Shown: one piece after another, positions 1-5,590 of the stretch
Layout: each line of letters begins with the position of its first letter
Position numbering within the stretch: position 1 is the first letter of the stretch
Origin: Hyphomicrobiales bacterium
Lineage (GTDB): Bacteria > Pseudomonadota > Alphaproteobacteria > Rhizobiales > Aestuariivirgaceae
Direction: 5' to 3'
Length of the DNA stretch: 7,316 nt
Assembly: GCA_014380505.1 (NCBI GenBank)
Contig: JACMJT010000431.1
Coordinates: forward strand, 1-7,316
The notes under the pieces: model-generated
The model's input: only the letters and a program-made list of their open reading frames with translations
Database searches by the model: none
What the model was told of the DNA's origin: nothing
Position numbers and translations under genes: made by a program

Positions 1-721
1 GCTCGGTTCCTGCTTCGGCAATAACTTCGCCCCATGGCGAAACGGCAAGGCTGTGGCCGAAGGTTTCCCGACCGCTCTCGTGGCGCCCGCCCTGTGCTGC
101 GGCAAGCACGAAACTTCCAGTCTCAATGGCTCGAGCCCGCAACAGCACATGCCAGTGGGCCTCGCCGGTTGGAACCGTAAAAGCCGACGGCACGGTGATT
201 ATGTCGGCGCCTTGCCGCCCCAATTCCCCATATAACTCGGGAAACCGCACATCGTAGCAGATCGTCATTCCCAGCGTTGCCCACGGCAGCCGCGACAGGC
301 AGACCCGGCCACCCGTTTCATAGGCGTGCGACTCGCGCCAGACTTCACCGTTCGGCAGATCGACGTCGAAGAGATGGATCTTGTCGTAGCGCGCGGCAAT
401 TGTCCCGTCCGGAGCAAAGAGTAAGGATCGATTAACCAGCTTGTCTGAAGTTCCCTTAAGGGCGAGCGATCCGACGTTGAGCCAGATGCCCAGCGAATGG
501 GCGAGCAGGCCAAATCCCCTGACGGATTGATCCTCATCCTCTGACTGGGCGACAGCTTTGAGACGATCTCGGTCGGGCTCGATAATGTTGGTCATCTCCG
601 GCGTTGTCACGAATTGCGCGCCGCGCGATTGCGCATCCCGGATCATATCCGAAGCGTTTTTGAGATTGCGGGCCATCTCGCGGCCCGACCGCATCTGGAC
701 GAGAGCGGCCTTGAAGCTCAC
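1..721 (-). CDS. Carbon-nitrogen hydrolase (nitrilase superfamily, Nit1/Nit2-like amidase), 3' end cut by the window edge
   Basis: Cytoplasmic amidase of the nitrilase superfamily; 240 residues are visible and the C-terminus lies beyond position 1. The Glu-Lys-Cys catalytic triad is present: Glu42 in TTPEMTN, Lys114 in RYDKIHLFDVDLP and Cys155 in TICYDVRFPELY. The 'HLFDVDLP' and 'CYDVRFPELY' signatures match the Nit1/Nit2 branch, whose known members hydrolyse deaminated glutathione or omega-amides such as alpha-ketoglutaramate. Which substrate applies here is not decided by the sequence. The start is a GTG at 721, chosen because the family's opening strand (FKAALVQM) follows at once and because the GTG overlaps the TGA of the glutaredoxin gene (GTGA), implying translational coupling. 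The next in-frame ATG (codon 10) would cut into that strand. It is the third gene of the comF-glutaredoxin-nit operon. Family call is firm; substrate is inference. Confidence 0.93.
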   Translation of the reverse strand, partial: MSFKAALVQMRSGREMARNLKNASDMIRDAQSRGAQFVTTPEMTNIIEPDRDRLKAVAQSEDEDQSVRGFGLLAHSLGIWLNVGSLALKGTSDKLVNRSLLFAPDGTIAARYDKIHLFDVDLPNGEVWRESHAYETGGRVCLSRLPWATLGMTICYDVRFPELYGELGRQGADIITVPSAFTVPTGEAHWHVLLRARAIETGSFVLAAAQGGRHESGRETFGHSLAVSPWGEVIAEAGTE

Positions 722-990
722 GCCGGAGCCAGCAGAGCGTCGAGCTTGCCGCGGCGATCGAGATCATGGAGATCGTCGCTGCCGCCCACGTGGCTTTCGC
801 CCACGAAAATCTGCGGCACTGTACGCCGGCCATTGGACTTCATCATCATACGCTCGCGCGCCGCCAGATCGCGACTCACGTCGATTTCCCGGTAGGACAC
901 ACCCTTCCGTTTCAGAAGCGCTTTGGCGGCGTGGCAGAACGGGCAATAGGGCGTCGTATAGATTATAATCTCAGGCATTGGCGCCTTCAT
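718..990 (-). CDS. grxC: Glutaredoxin, Grx3 type (dithiol, CPFC active site)
   Basis: Small cytoplasmic thiol-disulfide oxidoreductase of 90 residues that uses glutathione to reduce protein disulfides and mixed disulfides. A thioredoxin-fold start (EIIIYTTPYCPFC) carries the dithiol motif Cys16-Pro-Phe-Cys19. The cis-proline glutathione-binding motif TVPQIF is at residues 57-62, and the GG-SDD motif that contacts the glutathione gamma-Glu is near 69-73. Length and motif order match bacterial Grx3; E. coli has CPYC where this protein has CPFC. The ATG at 990 overlaps the comF stop in an ATGA junction, which favours it over the in-frame Met5 at 978. The gene ends in a GTGA overlap with the nitrilase-family gene. 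The position between comF and a Nit-type amidase suggests one transcript. The symbol grxC rests on family resemblance. Confidence 0.95.
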   Translation of the reverse strand: MKAPMPEIIIYTTPYCPFCHAAKALLKRKGVSYREIDVSRDLAARERMMMKSNGRRTVPQIFVGESHVGGSDDLHDLDRRGKLDALLAPA

Positions 991-1748
991 ATATGGAATC
1001 GGGCGGGTTCGAGGACAAGGGCGAAGACGAGCACATTCACCCGCGCGGCCCCCGCCTGCTTCAGCGCCTGGGCGCAGGCCCCCGATGTGGCACCCGTCGT
1101 CAAAACATCGTCGACTAGAAGGATCTTCCGGCCGGCGACCAGGGCCTGGCGTTCGGGCGCCACGTGAAAGGCTCCTTTAAGATTTTTCCGCCGCGCCACG
1201 CTGTCGAGCCCAACCTGGGGCTTGGTTGCCTTGATCCGGGTGAGAAGATCGCTCCGCCATGCCCTGCCTTGGCTATCGGCCAAATGCTGCGCCAGATAGC
1301 TCGATTGGTTGAAACGCCGCTGCCACAGCCGCAGGCGATGCAGCGGCACCGGCACCAGAATATCGGCCTCCGCCAGCAGAGCTCGCCCCGCCCTCGCCAT
1401 CATACGGCTCATCAGCAGGCCGGCCTCCTGGGTGTCGTGGTACTTGAGCGCGTGAACCAGCGCTCGCGAGACCTCGTCGAAGGCCACGGCGCCCCGCGCC
1501 CGGTCCCATAGCGGCGGATTGGCAAGTGCCGCGGCACTTACCGCCCCCTGCCCCTGATCATAGGCGAACGGCGTACCCGTCACTTCACAAACGGGATCGT
1601 CGATTTGACGGAGCGCGGGCCAGCACACAGCGCACAAACTCGCGGGCTCCCCCACCGGATTGCGGCAAGACAAGCATCGCGGCGGCGTGATGAAATCCAC
1701 CACGCCTCGCCACAATCGCGAAGGAAACTGCATCGGGGCCGTTCGCAC
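987..1748 (-). CDS. comF: ComF family protein (double-Cys Zn ribbon plus phosphoribosyltransferase domain)
   Basis: A 253-residue member of the ComF/GntX family. The N-terminus has a zinc-ribbon pattern, Cys25-x2-Cys28 and Cys39-x2-Cys42. The rest is a type I phosphoribosyltransferase fold: LVPVPLHRLRLWQRRFNQS near 131-149 and the PRPP-loop signature VDDVLTTGAT at 212-221. Homologues are needed for DNA uptake in naturally competent bacteria, but the family is widespread in species not known to be competent and no enzymatic activity is securely established. The start is a GTG at 1748 with AGGA (complement of 1756-1759) seven bases upstream; an alternative ATG lies at 1733 (Met6) with a poorer site. 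It is the first gene of a minus-strand operon with the glutaredoxin and the amidase, and is divergent from the methyltransferase-like gene. No DNA-uptake gene is visible nearby, so a competence role is not supported by context. Confidence 0.93.
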   Translation of the reverse strand: MRTAPMQFPSRLWRGVVDFITPPRCLSCRNPVGEPASLCAVCWPALRQIDDPVCEVTGTPFAYDQGQGAVSAAALANPPLWDRARGAVAFDEVSRALVHALKYHDTQEAGLLMSRMMARAGRALLAEADILVPVPLHRLRLWQRRFNQSSYLAQHLADSQGRAWRSDLLTRIKATKPQVGLDSVARRKNLKGAFHVAPERQALVAGRKILLVDDVLTTGATSGACAQALKQAGAARVNVLVFALVLEPARFHI

Positions 1749-1815
1749 GGGGAAATCCTACCATGTTTGCCGCGATCATGGATTCACCGAGGCATTTGGT
1801 CTAACTGCGGCGCCC
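1749..1815. promoter_or_regulatory. Divergent intergenic region comF / methyltransferase-like gene
   Basis: These 67 bases must hold the start signals for both the comF operon (leftward) and the methyltransferase-like gene (rightward), unless promoters lie inside the coding regions. I see no convincing -35/-10 pair. A TCTAAC stretch at 1800-1805 lies ten bases before the plus-strand ATG and could act as a -10 for a leaderless transcript, which would fit the lack of a Shine-Dalgarno there; this is speculative. A GATTC (GANTC, the CcrM methylation site of many alphaproteobacteria) is at 1781-1785. Confidence 0.4.
1756..1759 (-). promoter_or_regulatory. Ribosome binding site of comF
   Basis: On the minus strand AGGA is followed by seven bases and then GTG at 1748. 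This spacing is good and decides for the GTG start of comF over the downstream ATG at 1733. Confidence 0.6.
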
Positions 1816-2682
1816 ATGACGCGTGAAACCCACATCATATTCGATCGCCTCCTCTACGTGAAGCGGCTGCAACGGGCGCGGCTGACCGGGCCGGATATCC
1901 TCACCCGCAGCATCGCCGCGGAATTGGCTGAGCGTCTCGGCGTCATCACGCGCGGTTTCAACACTATCTGCATCATCGCGCCCGATCCGCAGCCCATCGC
2001 CGATGCTGTCAATTCCATGGAAAAGGCTCGCGCCGTTGAAGCGCGCGATGTGTCGCCGGACGACGATCTCAAGCTTGAGCCTGGGAGCTTCGATGCCATC
2101 TTCAATATTCTCGATTTGCACGCCGTAAACGATGTGCCGGGCCAGCTCAGCCAGATGCAGAGAGCACTCGTGCCCGATGGACTGTTTCTATCCTGCCTCT
2201 TCGCCGGAGATACCCTGGGTGAATTGCGCCAATCCTGGCTGGCGGCGGAGGTGCAACTAACCGGGGGCGCCAGCCCCCGCGTTGCACCCATGATAGGCGT
2301 TCGCGAACTCGGATCCCTGTTGCAACGCGCGGGATTTGCCCTTCCCGTCGCCGATCTCGACCGTACCATCGTCCGCTATCCCGATGCGATTTCGCTCATC
2401 CATGAGGTCCGAAGCCTCGGCATGTCCAACAACCTCATGGGGCGCTCGCGCTCAGCCGTATCGCGGCGCCTGCTGGGTGCGGCGGCGGCGTATTATCAAG
2501 ACCATTTCGCCGATGCCGATGGCCGCGTGCGGGCCACGCTGGAGGTTGCCTGGCTCACCGGCTGGTCACCCCATGGAAGCCAGCAGCAGCCGCTGAAGCC
2601 CGGCAGCGCCACCATGCGGCTGGCCGACGCCTTGAAAGTTTCCGAAACAAAACTCACAGCAGATCGATCAAGTGCGGAATAA
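1816..2682 (+). CDS. Methyltransferase-like protein of the BioC/NDUFAF5-like type with degenerate SAM motif I
   Basis: The product has 288 residues. The opening 'IFDRLLYVKRLQRA' and the blocks GSFDAIFNILDLHAVNDVPG (90-109), LVPDGLFLSCLFAGDTLGELRQ (118-139), GGASPRVAPM (150-159) and AWLTGWSPHGSQQQPLKPGSA (245-265) match the alphaproteobacterial methyltransferase-domain family related to NDUFAF5. That mitochondrial complex I assembly factor hydroxylates an arginine of NDUFS7. The family resembles BioC in fold, but no biotin genes are nearby. The place where motif I (usually D-x-G-x-G) should be reads ICIIAPDPQPIADAV (51-65) and has no glycine, so SAM binding is uncertain. ATG 1816 is chosen because family similarity begins there; the frame stays open upstream but would run antisense through comF. 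No clear Shine-Dalgarno precedes it. The 3' end overlaps the opposing mutT gene by 29 bp. The actual reaction is unknown. Confidence 0.85.
   Translation: MTRETHIIFDRLLYVKRLQRARLTGPDILTRSIAAELAERLGVITRGFNTICIIAPDPQPIADAVNSMEKARAVEARDVSPDDDLKLEPGSFDAIFNILDLHAVNDVPGQLSQMQRALVPDGLFLSCLFAGDTLGELRQSWLAAEVQLTGGASPRVAPMIGVRELGSLLQRAGFALPVADLDRTIVRYPDAISLIHEVRSLGMSNNLMGRSRSAVSRRLLGAAAAYYQDHFADADGRVRATLEVAWLTGWSPHGSQQQPLKPGSATMRLADALKVSETKLTADRSSAE
2250..2288. repeat. Strong 39-nt hairpin inside the methyltransferase-like gene
   Basis: The outer arms GGTGCAAC (2250-2257) and GTTGCACC (2281-2288) are perfect inverted repeats of 8 bp. The inner arms CGGGGGC (2262-2268) and GCCCCCG (2273-2279) pair over 7 bp around a GCCA loop. 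Between the stems are TAAC on the left and a single C on the right. It encodes residues 145-158, which include the family-conserved GG-x-SPRVAP block, so it is at least coding. A separate function as an RNA or DNA structure is not shown. Confidence 0.7.
2654..2682. other. Tail-to-tail overlap of methyltransferase-like and mutT coding ends
   Basis: The plus-strand gene stops with TAA at 2680-2682. The minus-strand Nudix gene stops with TGA at 2656-2654. Their last 29 bases are therefore shared on opposite strands, leaving no room for an intergenic terminator between the two convergent genes. Both proteins are family-typical up to near these ends, so the overlap looks real. Confidence 0.85.
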
Positions 2683-3052
2683 GCGGGATATCCGCTGGCG
2701 GCATGGCGTAGTCACGGAGTTTCAGGGGGCTGACCCAGGCCAATTCCTGCTCTTCCAGGGGCCGTGCGACGCCTTTCCAGCGGCGGCACACAAAGAGTGG
2801 CATCAGCAGGTGAAAATCCTCATAGGCATGGCTCGCGAAGGTAAGAGGGGCAAGGCAGGACTCCACCACGTCGATCGCCAGCTCTTCCTTCAGTTCACGG
2901 ATCAATGCCGTCTCCGGCCGTTCGCCCGCCTCAACCTTGCCGCCCGGAAATTCCCACAAGCCCGCAAGCGGCTTGCCCTTGGGGCGCTTCGTAATCAGCA
3001 CCCGGCCGTCGGCATCGACGAGGGCCACGGCAGCGGCGAGGACAAGCTTCAT
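2654..3052 (-). CDS. mutT: Nudix hydrolase, MutT-like (8-oxo-dGTP diphosphatase)
   Basis: A 132-residue single-domain Nudix protein, close in length and layout to E. coli MutT (129 aa). The N-terminal strand (LAAAVALVDADGRVLITKRP) leads to LWEFPGGKVEAGE. The Nudix box runs from Gly38 to Ile60 with Glu44, Arg52-Glu53 and Glu56-Glu57 as metal-binding/catalytic positions. The usual Gly near the end of the box is Ala59, a mild deviation. The C-terminal 'LAWVSPLKLRDYAMPPADIPLI' also resembles MutT. The likely role is hydrolysis of oxidised dGTP to prevent A:T to C:G transversions; as with all Nudix proteins, another nucleotide substrate is possible. ATG 3052 is chosen over in-frame upstream starts because it overlaps the argJ stop as TGATG and matches the MutT N-terminus. 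It is the last gene of the PPIase-argJ-mutT operon. Confidence 0.92.
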   Translation of the reverse strand: MKLVLAAAVALVDADGRVLITKRPKGKPLAGLWEFPGGKVEAGERPETALIRELKEELAIDVVESCLAPLTFASHAYEDFHLLMPLFVCRRWKGVARPLEEQELAWVSPLKLRDYAMPPADIPLIPHLIDLL

Positions 3053-4290
3053 CAGCTGCGATAGGAACCGTTGATGTCGATGTAGCGGTGGGTGAGGTCG
3101 CAGGTCCACACCGTTGCCCGGCCGGCGCCCACGCCCACATCGGCTTCAATGGCGATGTTACGGCCCTTCATGTGCGGCATGATCGAGGCTTCCTGGTAAG
3201 AGGAATCGCGCCTGCCGTTCCTGGCGACCTGGATTCCACCGATGCGGATCCGCAACTTGTCGCGGATGGCCTTCTCGCCTGCCTTGCCGATAGCCATGAC
3301 GATGCGGCCCCAATTGGCATCCTCGCCGGCAATCGCCGTTTTGACCAGGGGCGAATTGGCAATCGACATCGCGATGCGGTGTGCCGCCTTGTCCGACTGG
3401 GCGCCGGTGATAGCGATCTCGATGAATTTCGAGGCTCCCTCGCCGTCCCTCGCCACCTGCTGGGCAAGATCGATGCAAAGCCGGTCAAGCGCCTTGGCAA
3501 AGCCCTGGAGCCGCCCATCGCCCGCCGATTTAAGTCCGGCCGGAGCGGTACCCGCCGCACCCGTGGCGAACATCAGAACCGTGTCGGATGTCGAAGTATC
3601 GCCGTCGACCGTGATGCAATTGAAGCTCTTGGCCACACTTTGAGACAGGAGCTTTTGCAAGACGCGGCTGGGCAAGGCGGCGTCGGTAAAGATGAAACCC
3701 AGAAGCGTCGCCATGTCGGGGGCGATCATCCCTGAGCCCTTGGTTATGCCGTTGATGGTCATCGTCTTGCCGCCAAGCTTTGCCGTGACGGTACAGGCCT
3801 TGGGGAAAGTATCCGTCGTCATGATGGCATGCGCCGCCACGGACCAGTCGTCCCCCTTGGCGGACGCTGTAAGTCCGGCGAGCACGCCTGTAATCGGCGT
3901 CGGGTCCAAAGGCTCGCCGATGACGCCCGTCGAGGCTTGAAAGATTTCGGTGGGCTTGCACTTGAGGAGTTTCGCGGCGGCGCCTGCGATGTCCACCACC
4001 GTTCTGGCCCCCACCTTACCGGTGAAGGCATTGGCGTTGCCAGCATTGACGACGAGCGCGCGCGCGCTCCCGCCGGCAAGCGCACGGGCGCACCAATCGA
4101 CCGGGGCCGAGCGGCATTTGGAACGCGTTAGACAACCCGCCGCTGTGGTGCCGGGAACAAAAACCGCCAACAGGACGTCGGGCCGGTTCTTGTAGCGGAT
4201 ACCGGTTGCAGCGGTGGCGAGCACCAAGCCACCTACCGGCGGCAAATCCGGAAAGGCCGCCGGTGCCAGCGGCGAAACGCCATGCGCCAT
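3052..4290 (-). CDS. argJ: Glutamate N-acetyltransferase / amino-acid acetyltransferase precursor (ArgJ)
   Basis: ArgJ transfers the acetyl group from N-acetylornithine to glutamate in the cyclic arginine pathway; some members also make N-acetylglutamate from acetyl-CoA, which cannot be judged here. The 412-residue precursor has the normal length. It self-cleaves before a threonine nucleophile: [16 protein letters not shown] places this at Thr195, giving alpha (1-194) and beta (195-412) chains. STGVIG (120-125) is the likely oxyanion-hole segment and Lys184 lies in the conserved ITKGSG. The C-terminus ends in the typical [13 protein letters not shown]. The N-terminal 'VSPLAP...[17 protein letters not shown]' fits ATG 4290, preceded six bases upstream by a G-run (complement of 4297-4302) serving as ribosome binding site. 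It lies 29 bp after the PPIase gene and overlaps mutT by one base (TGATG), so it is probably cotranscribed with both. Product is cytoplasmic. Confidence 0.97.
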   Translation of the reverse strand: MAHGVSPLAPAAFPDLPPVGGLVLATAATGIRYKNRPDVLLAVFVPGTTAAGCLTRSKCRSAPVDWCARALAGGSARALVVNAGNANAFTGKVGARTVVDIAGAAAKLLKCKPTEIFQASTGVIGEPLDPTPITGVLAGLTASAKGDDWSVAAHAIMTTDTFPKACTVTAKLGGKTMTINGITKGSGMIAPDMATLLGFIFTDAALPSRVLQKLLSQSVAKSFNCITVDGDTSTSDTVLMFATGAAGTAPAGLKSAGDGRLQGFAKALDRLCIDLAQQVARDGEGASKFIEIAITGAQSDKAAHRIAMSIANSPLVKTAIAGEDANWGRIVMAIGKAGEKAIRDKLRIRIGGIQVARNGRRDSSYQEASIMPHMKGRNIAIEADVGVGAGRATVWTCDLTHRYIDINGSYRS

Positions 4291-4293
4291 GAT

Positions 4294-4307
4294 AAGCCCC
4301 CCGGCTT
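4294..4307 (-). promoter_or_regulatory. argJ ribosome binding site inside a small hairpin
   Basis: On the minus strand the leader reads AAGCC-GGGG-GGCTT, a 5-bp inverted repeat around a G-rich loop, followed by ATC and then the argJ ATG. The G-run that should act as Shine-Dalgarno is in the loop and 3' arm, so folding could limit ribosome access. On the plus strand the same arms are followed by a short T-run (4306-4310), but no plus-strand gene ends there. Confidence 0.4.
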
Positions 4308-4319
4308 TTTCGGTTGCGA

Positions 4320-5279
4320 TTATTGCGGAATCTGGAGATCGCCTTTGCCGCCGCCGTCCGCTTCAGTCTCCGTGGCAGGCGCCGCCGCCTGACCGGACTG
4401 CTTGTCCTGGGCAGCCTTCATTGCCTTCGCGGCTTCATCGGCATACTTTTTCAAATCCTCATCGATGATCTCGATCTTCGCGGTGGCCCGGAGGCCGTCC
4501 ATGGTTTCCTGGACTTTCTTGCGCAGAAGCACGTTGCGGATTGCCGACTTCACCTGATCATAAGGCTGAGCCGCGGCCATCTTGCGGTCTTCCAGCTTTA
4601 TGATGTGCCAGCCATATTTGGTCTCTACCGGTTTCGAGGTTTCGCCCGACTTGAGAGCGAAGGCCGCCTTGGAAAATTCTGGCACCATCTCCTGTGCGGT
4701 GAAATAGCCCATGTCCCCGCCGTAGTCCTTGGAGTCCTCCAGGCTGTATTTCTTGGCCAGTTCCTCAAACTTCTCGCCTTTGCCAAGCCGGTCGAGGATA
4801 TCCTTCGCCTCTTTTTCGGTGCCCACAAGAATGTGACGCGCGCGAATCCGCTCGACCTTGGCGACCTTGGCAGCCTCGGAATCATAGGCGGCTTTAATCT
4901 GTTCCTCGGTTACCTGCGGCCGTATCTTCTGGAAGAAATAGGCATCGCGCAACGCCTTGGCCTGATAGAGGGCCAAGCGGCGCTTGTACTCCTCGGTGTG
5001 GTTAATTTCTTCCTTGATGGCCAATTGGGCCAGAAGGTGCCGCTCCACCAGATATTCGACGACGAAGGGATAACGCAGCTTGGGCGGCAAGTCCGGCAAC
5101 TGCCCGACGATGTCGTCGGTTGCCATCTGGACCTCGGAAACCTTGATCTCCCACCCGTTGACGATGGCAATGGTCTTGTCGTCCTGGATGGCGCCATCCT
5201 GGGCCAGAGCCGCGGCCATGGTCAGGACCAACGCGGCCGCTGCGATCGTCGAGTTGCGGAAATTCCGAATGCGAAACAT
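4320..5279 (-). CDS. Exported parvulin-type peptidyl-prolyl cis-trans isomerase (SurA/PrsA/PpiD-like)
   Basis: A 319-residue periplasmic folding factor. A basic start (FRIRNFR) and hydrophobic segment form a signal peptide with likely cleavage after ALA at residue 26; there is no lipobox cysteine. An N-terminal SurA_N-like helical region (about 27-145, with [13 protein letters not shown] and [12 protein letters not shown]) precedes the single rotamase domain. That domain spans about residues 146-232: [13 protein letters not shown], a FEELAKKYS helix, GGDMGYF (187-193) and [10 protein letters not shown]. The C-terminal tail is charged and low in complexity (Ala/Lys/Gln/Glu). The likely role is isomerising prolyl bonds and holding envelope proteins after Sec export. 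ATG 5279 is preferred, with GGTGGGA just upstream; an in-frame GTG at 5288 would add three residues. It is the first gene of the operon with argJ and mutT, and is divergent from secA. Confidence 0.93.
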   Translation of the reverse strand: MFRIRNFRNSTIAAAALVLTMAAALAQDGAIQDDKTIAIVNGWEIKVSEVQMATDDIVGQLPDLPPKLRYPFVVEYLVERHLLAQLAIKEEINHTEEYKRRLALYQAKALRDAYFFQKIRPQVTEEQIKAAYDSEAAKVAKVERIRARHILVGTEKEAKDILDRLGKGEKFEELAKKYSLEDSKDYGGDMGYFTAQEMVPEFSKAAFALKSGETSKPVETKYGWHIIKLEDRKMAAAQPYDQVKSAIRNVLLRKKVQETMDGLRATAKIEIIDEDLKKYADEAAKAMKAAQDKQSGQAAAPATETEADGGGKGDLQIPQ

Positions 5280-5306
5280 CAGTCCCACCGTGTCAAAGCC
5301 CGTTTG

Positions 5307-5322
5307 CGGACCACCCGGTCCG
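5307..5322. repeat. Perfect 6-bp inverted repeat in the PPIase leader
   Basis: CGGACC (5307-5312) and GGTCCG (5317-5322) pair around ACCC. It lies 27 bases upstream of the PPIase ATG and would be in its 5' leader if transcription starts further right. It has no T-run on either strand, so it is not a terminator. An operator or leader hairpin is possible; chance is also possible in DNA this GC-rich. Confidence 0.4.
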
Positions 5323-5410
5323 AGCAGCGCTCAATGATCGCCAAACAAGGCAAGAATATGCTTCACTTGGGACATGAGGGGGCGCCAAATCGGCGCGGAC
5401 ATTGGTCCCG

Positions 5411-5438
5411 TTGACTTGGTGTTGCAAGGGGGTCCGAT
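5411..5438 (+). promoter_or_regulatory. Possible secA promoter (weak)
   Basis: TTGACT at 5411-5416 matches five of six -35 consensus bases. Sixteen bases later TCCGAT (5433-5438) matches only three of six -10 bases. It would give a secA leader of roughly 150 bases that includes the short reading frame and the terminator-like hairpin. It is only a candidate. Confidence 0.25.
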
Positions 5439-5478
5439 CCACATTGGAAGGCCTGTTGCCGGGAAGCAACACATTGAA

Positions 5479-5547
5479 ATGATGGCTTGGCAGGCCCATG
5501 TCGTCGAAATCCCCAGGCCGCCCGATTGCCCCGGCACGTCAAGTTGA
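5479..5547 (+). CDS. Possible 22-codon leader reading frame upstream of secA
   Basis: ATG ATG at 5479-5484 opens a frame of 22 codons ending in TGA at 5545-5547, 52 bases before the secA ATG. The encoded peptide is proline-rich near its end (IPRPPDCPG). A GGGAAG stretch at 5461-5466 lies 12 bases upstream, a loose fit for a ribosome binding site. Arrest peptides upstream of sec genes are known in several bacteria (SecM before secA in E. coli), but this peptide lacks a signal or membrane segment and no known arrest motif is recognised. It may well be a chance frame. Confidence 0.15.
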   Translation: MMAWQAHVVEIPRPPDCPGTSS

Positions 5548-5565
5548 TTAGAAAGCGGCTCATCC

Positions 5566-5586
5566 AGGGCGCGCCAGCCCTTTTTT
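5566..5586 (+). terminator. Terminator-like hairpin with T-run directly upstream of the secA ribosome binding site
   Basis: AGGGC (5566-5570) and GCCCT (5577-5581) pair around GCGCCA, followed by TTTTTT (5581-5586). The shape is that of a short intrinsic terminator on the plus strand. It sits inside the presumed secA leader, immediately before the AGGA at 5587, so it would be an attenuator if it works. The stem is only 5 bp, and no plus-strand gene needs terminating here. Confidence 0.35.
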
Positions 5587-5590
5587 AGGA
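5587..5590 (+). promoter_or_regulatory. Ribosome binding site of secA
   Basis: AGGA is followed by nine bases and then the ATG at 5600. The start it supports begins with the family-typical N-terminus of SecA. Confidence 0.65.

Noticed and set aside
1..721. Treating the nitrilase-family gene as broken because short open frames in other phases cover it
   Set aside because: Reading the minus strand from GTG 721 gives one uninterrupted frame to the window edge with all three catalytic residues. The only truncation is the window boundary.
1660..1815. A 52-codon N-terminal extension of the methyltransferase-like protein
   Set aside because: The extension runs antisense through the comF start region, and family similarity begins only at the ATG at 1816.
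3053..3109. A 19-residue N-terminal extension of the Nudix protein
   Set aside because: It would overlap the end of argJ in another frame. The ATG at 3052, coupled as TGATG to the argJ stop, gives the normal MutT N-terminus.
4294..4310. A plus-strand intrinsic terminator between argJ and the PPIase gene
   Set aside because: The stem is only 5 bp with a short T-run, and no plus-strand gene lies upstream to be terminated. It is more simply the argJ leader.
4314..5414. A 366-codon plus-strand open frame across the PPIase gene
   Set aside because: It is antisense to a PPIase with a signal peptide and full parvulin domain. The plus-strand translation shows no recognisable domain and has no good ribosome binding site.
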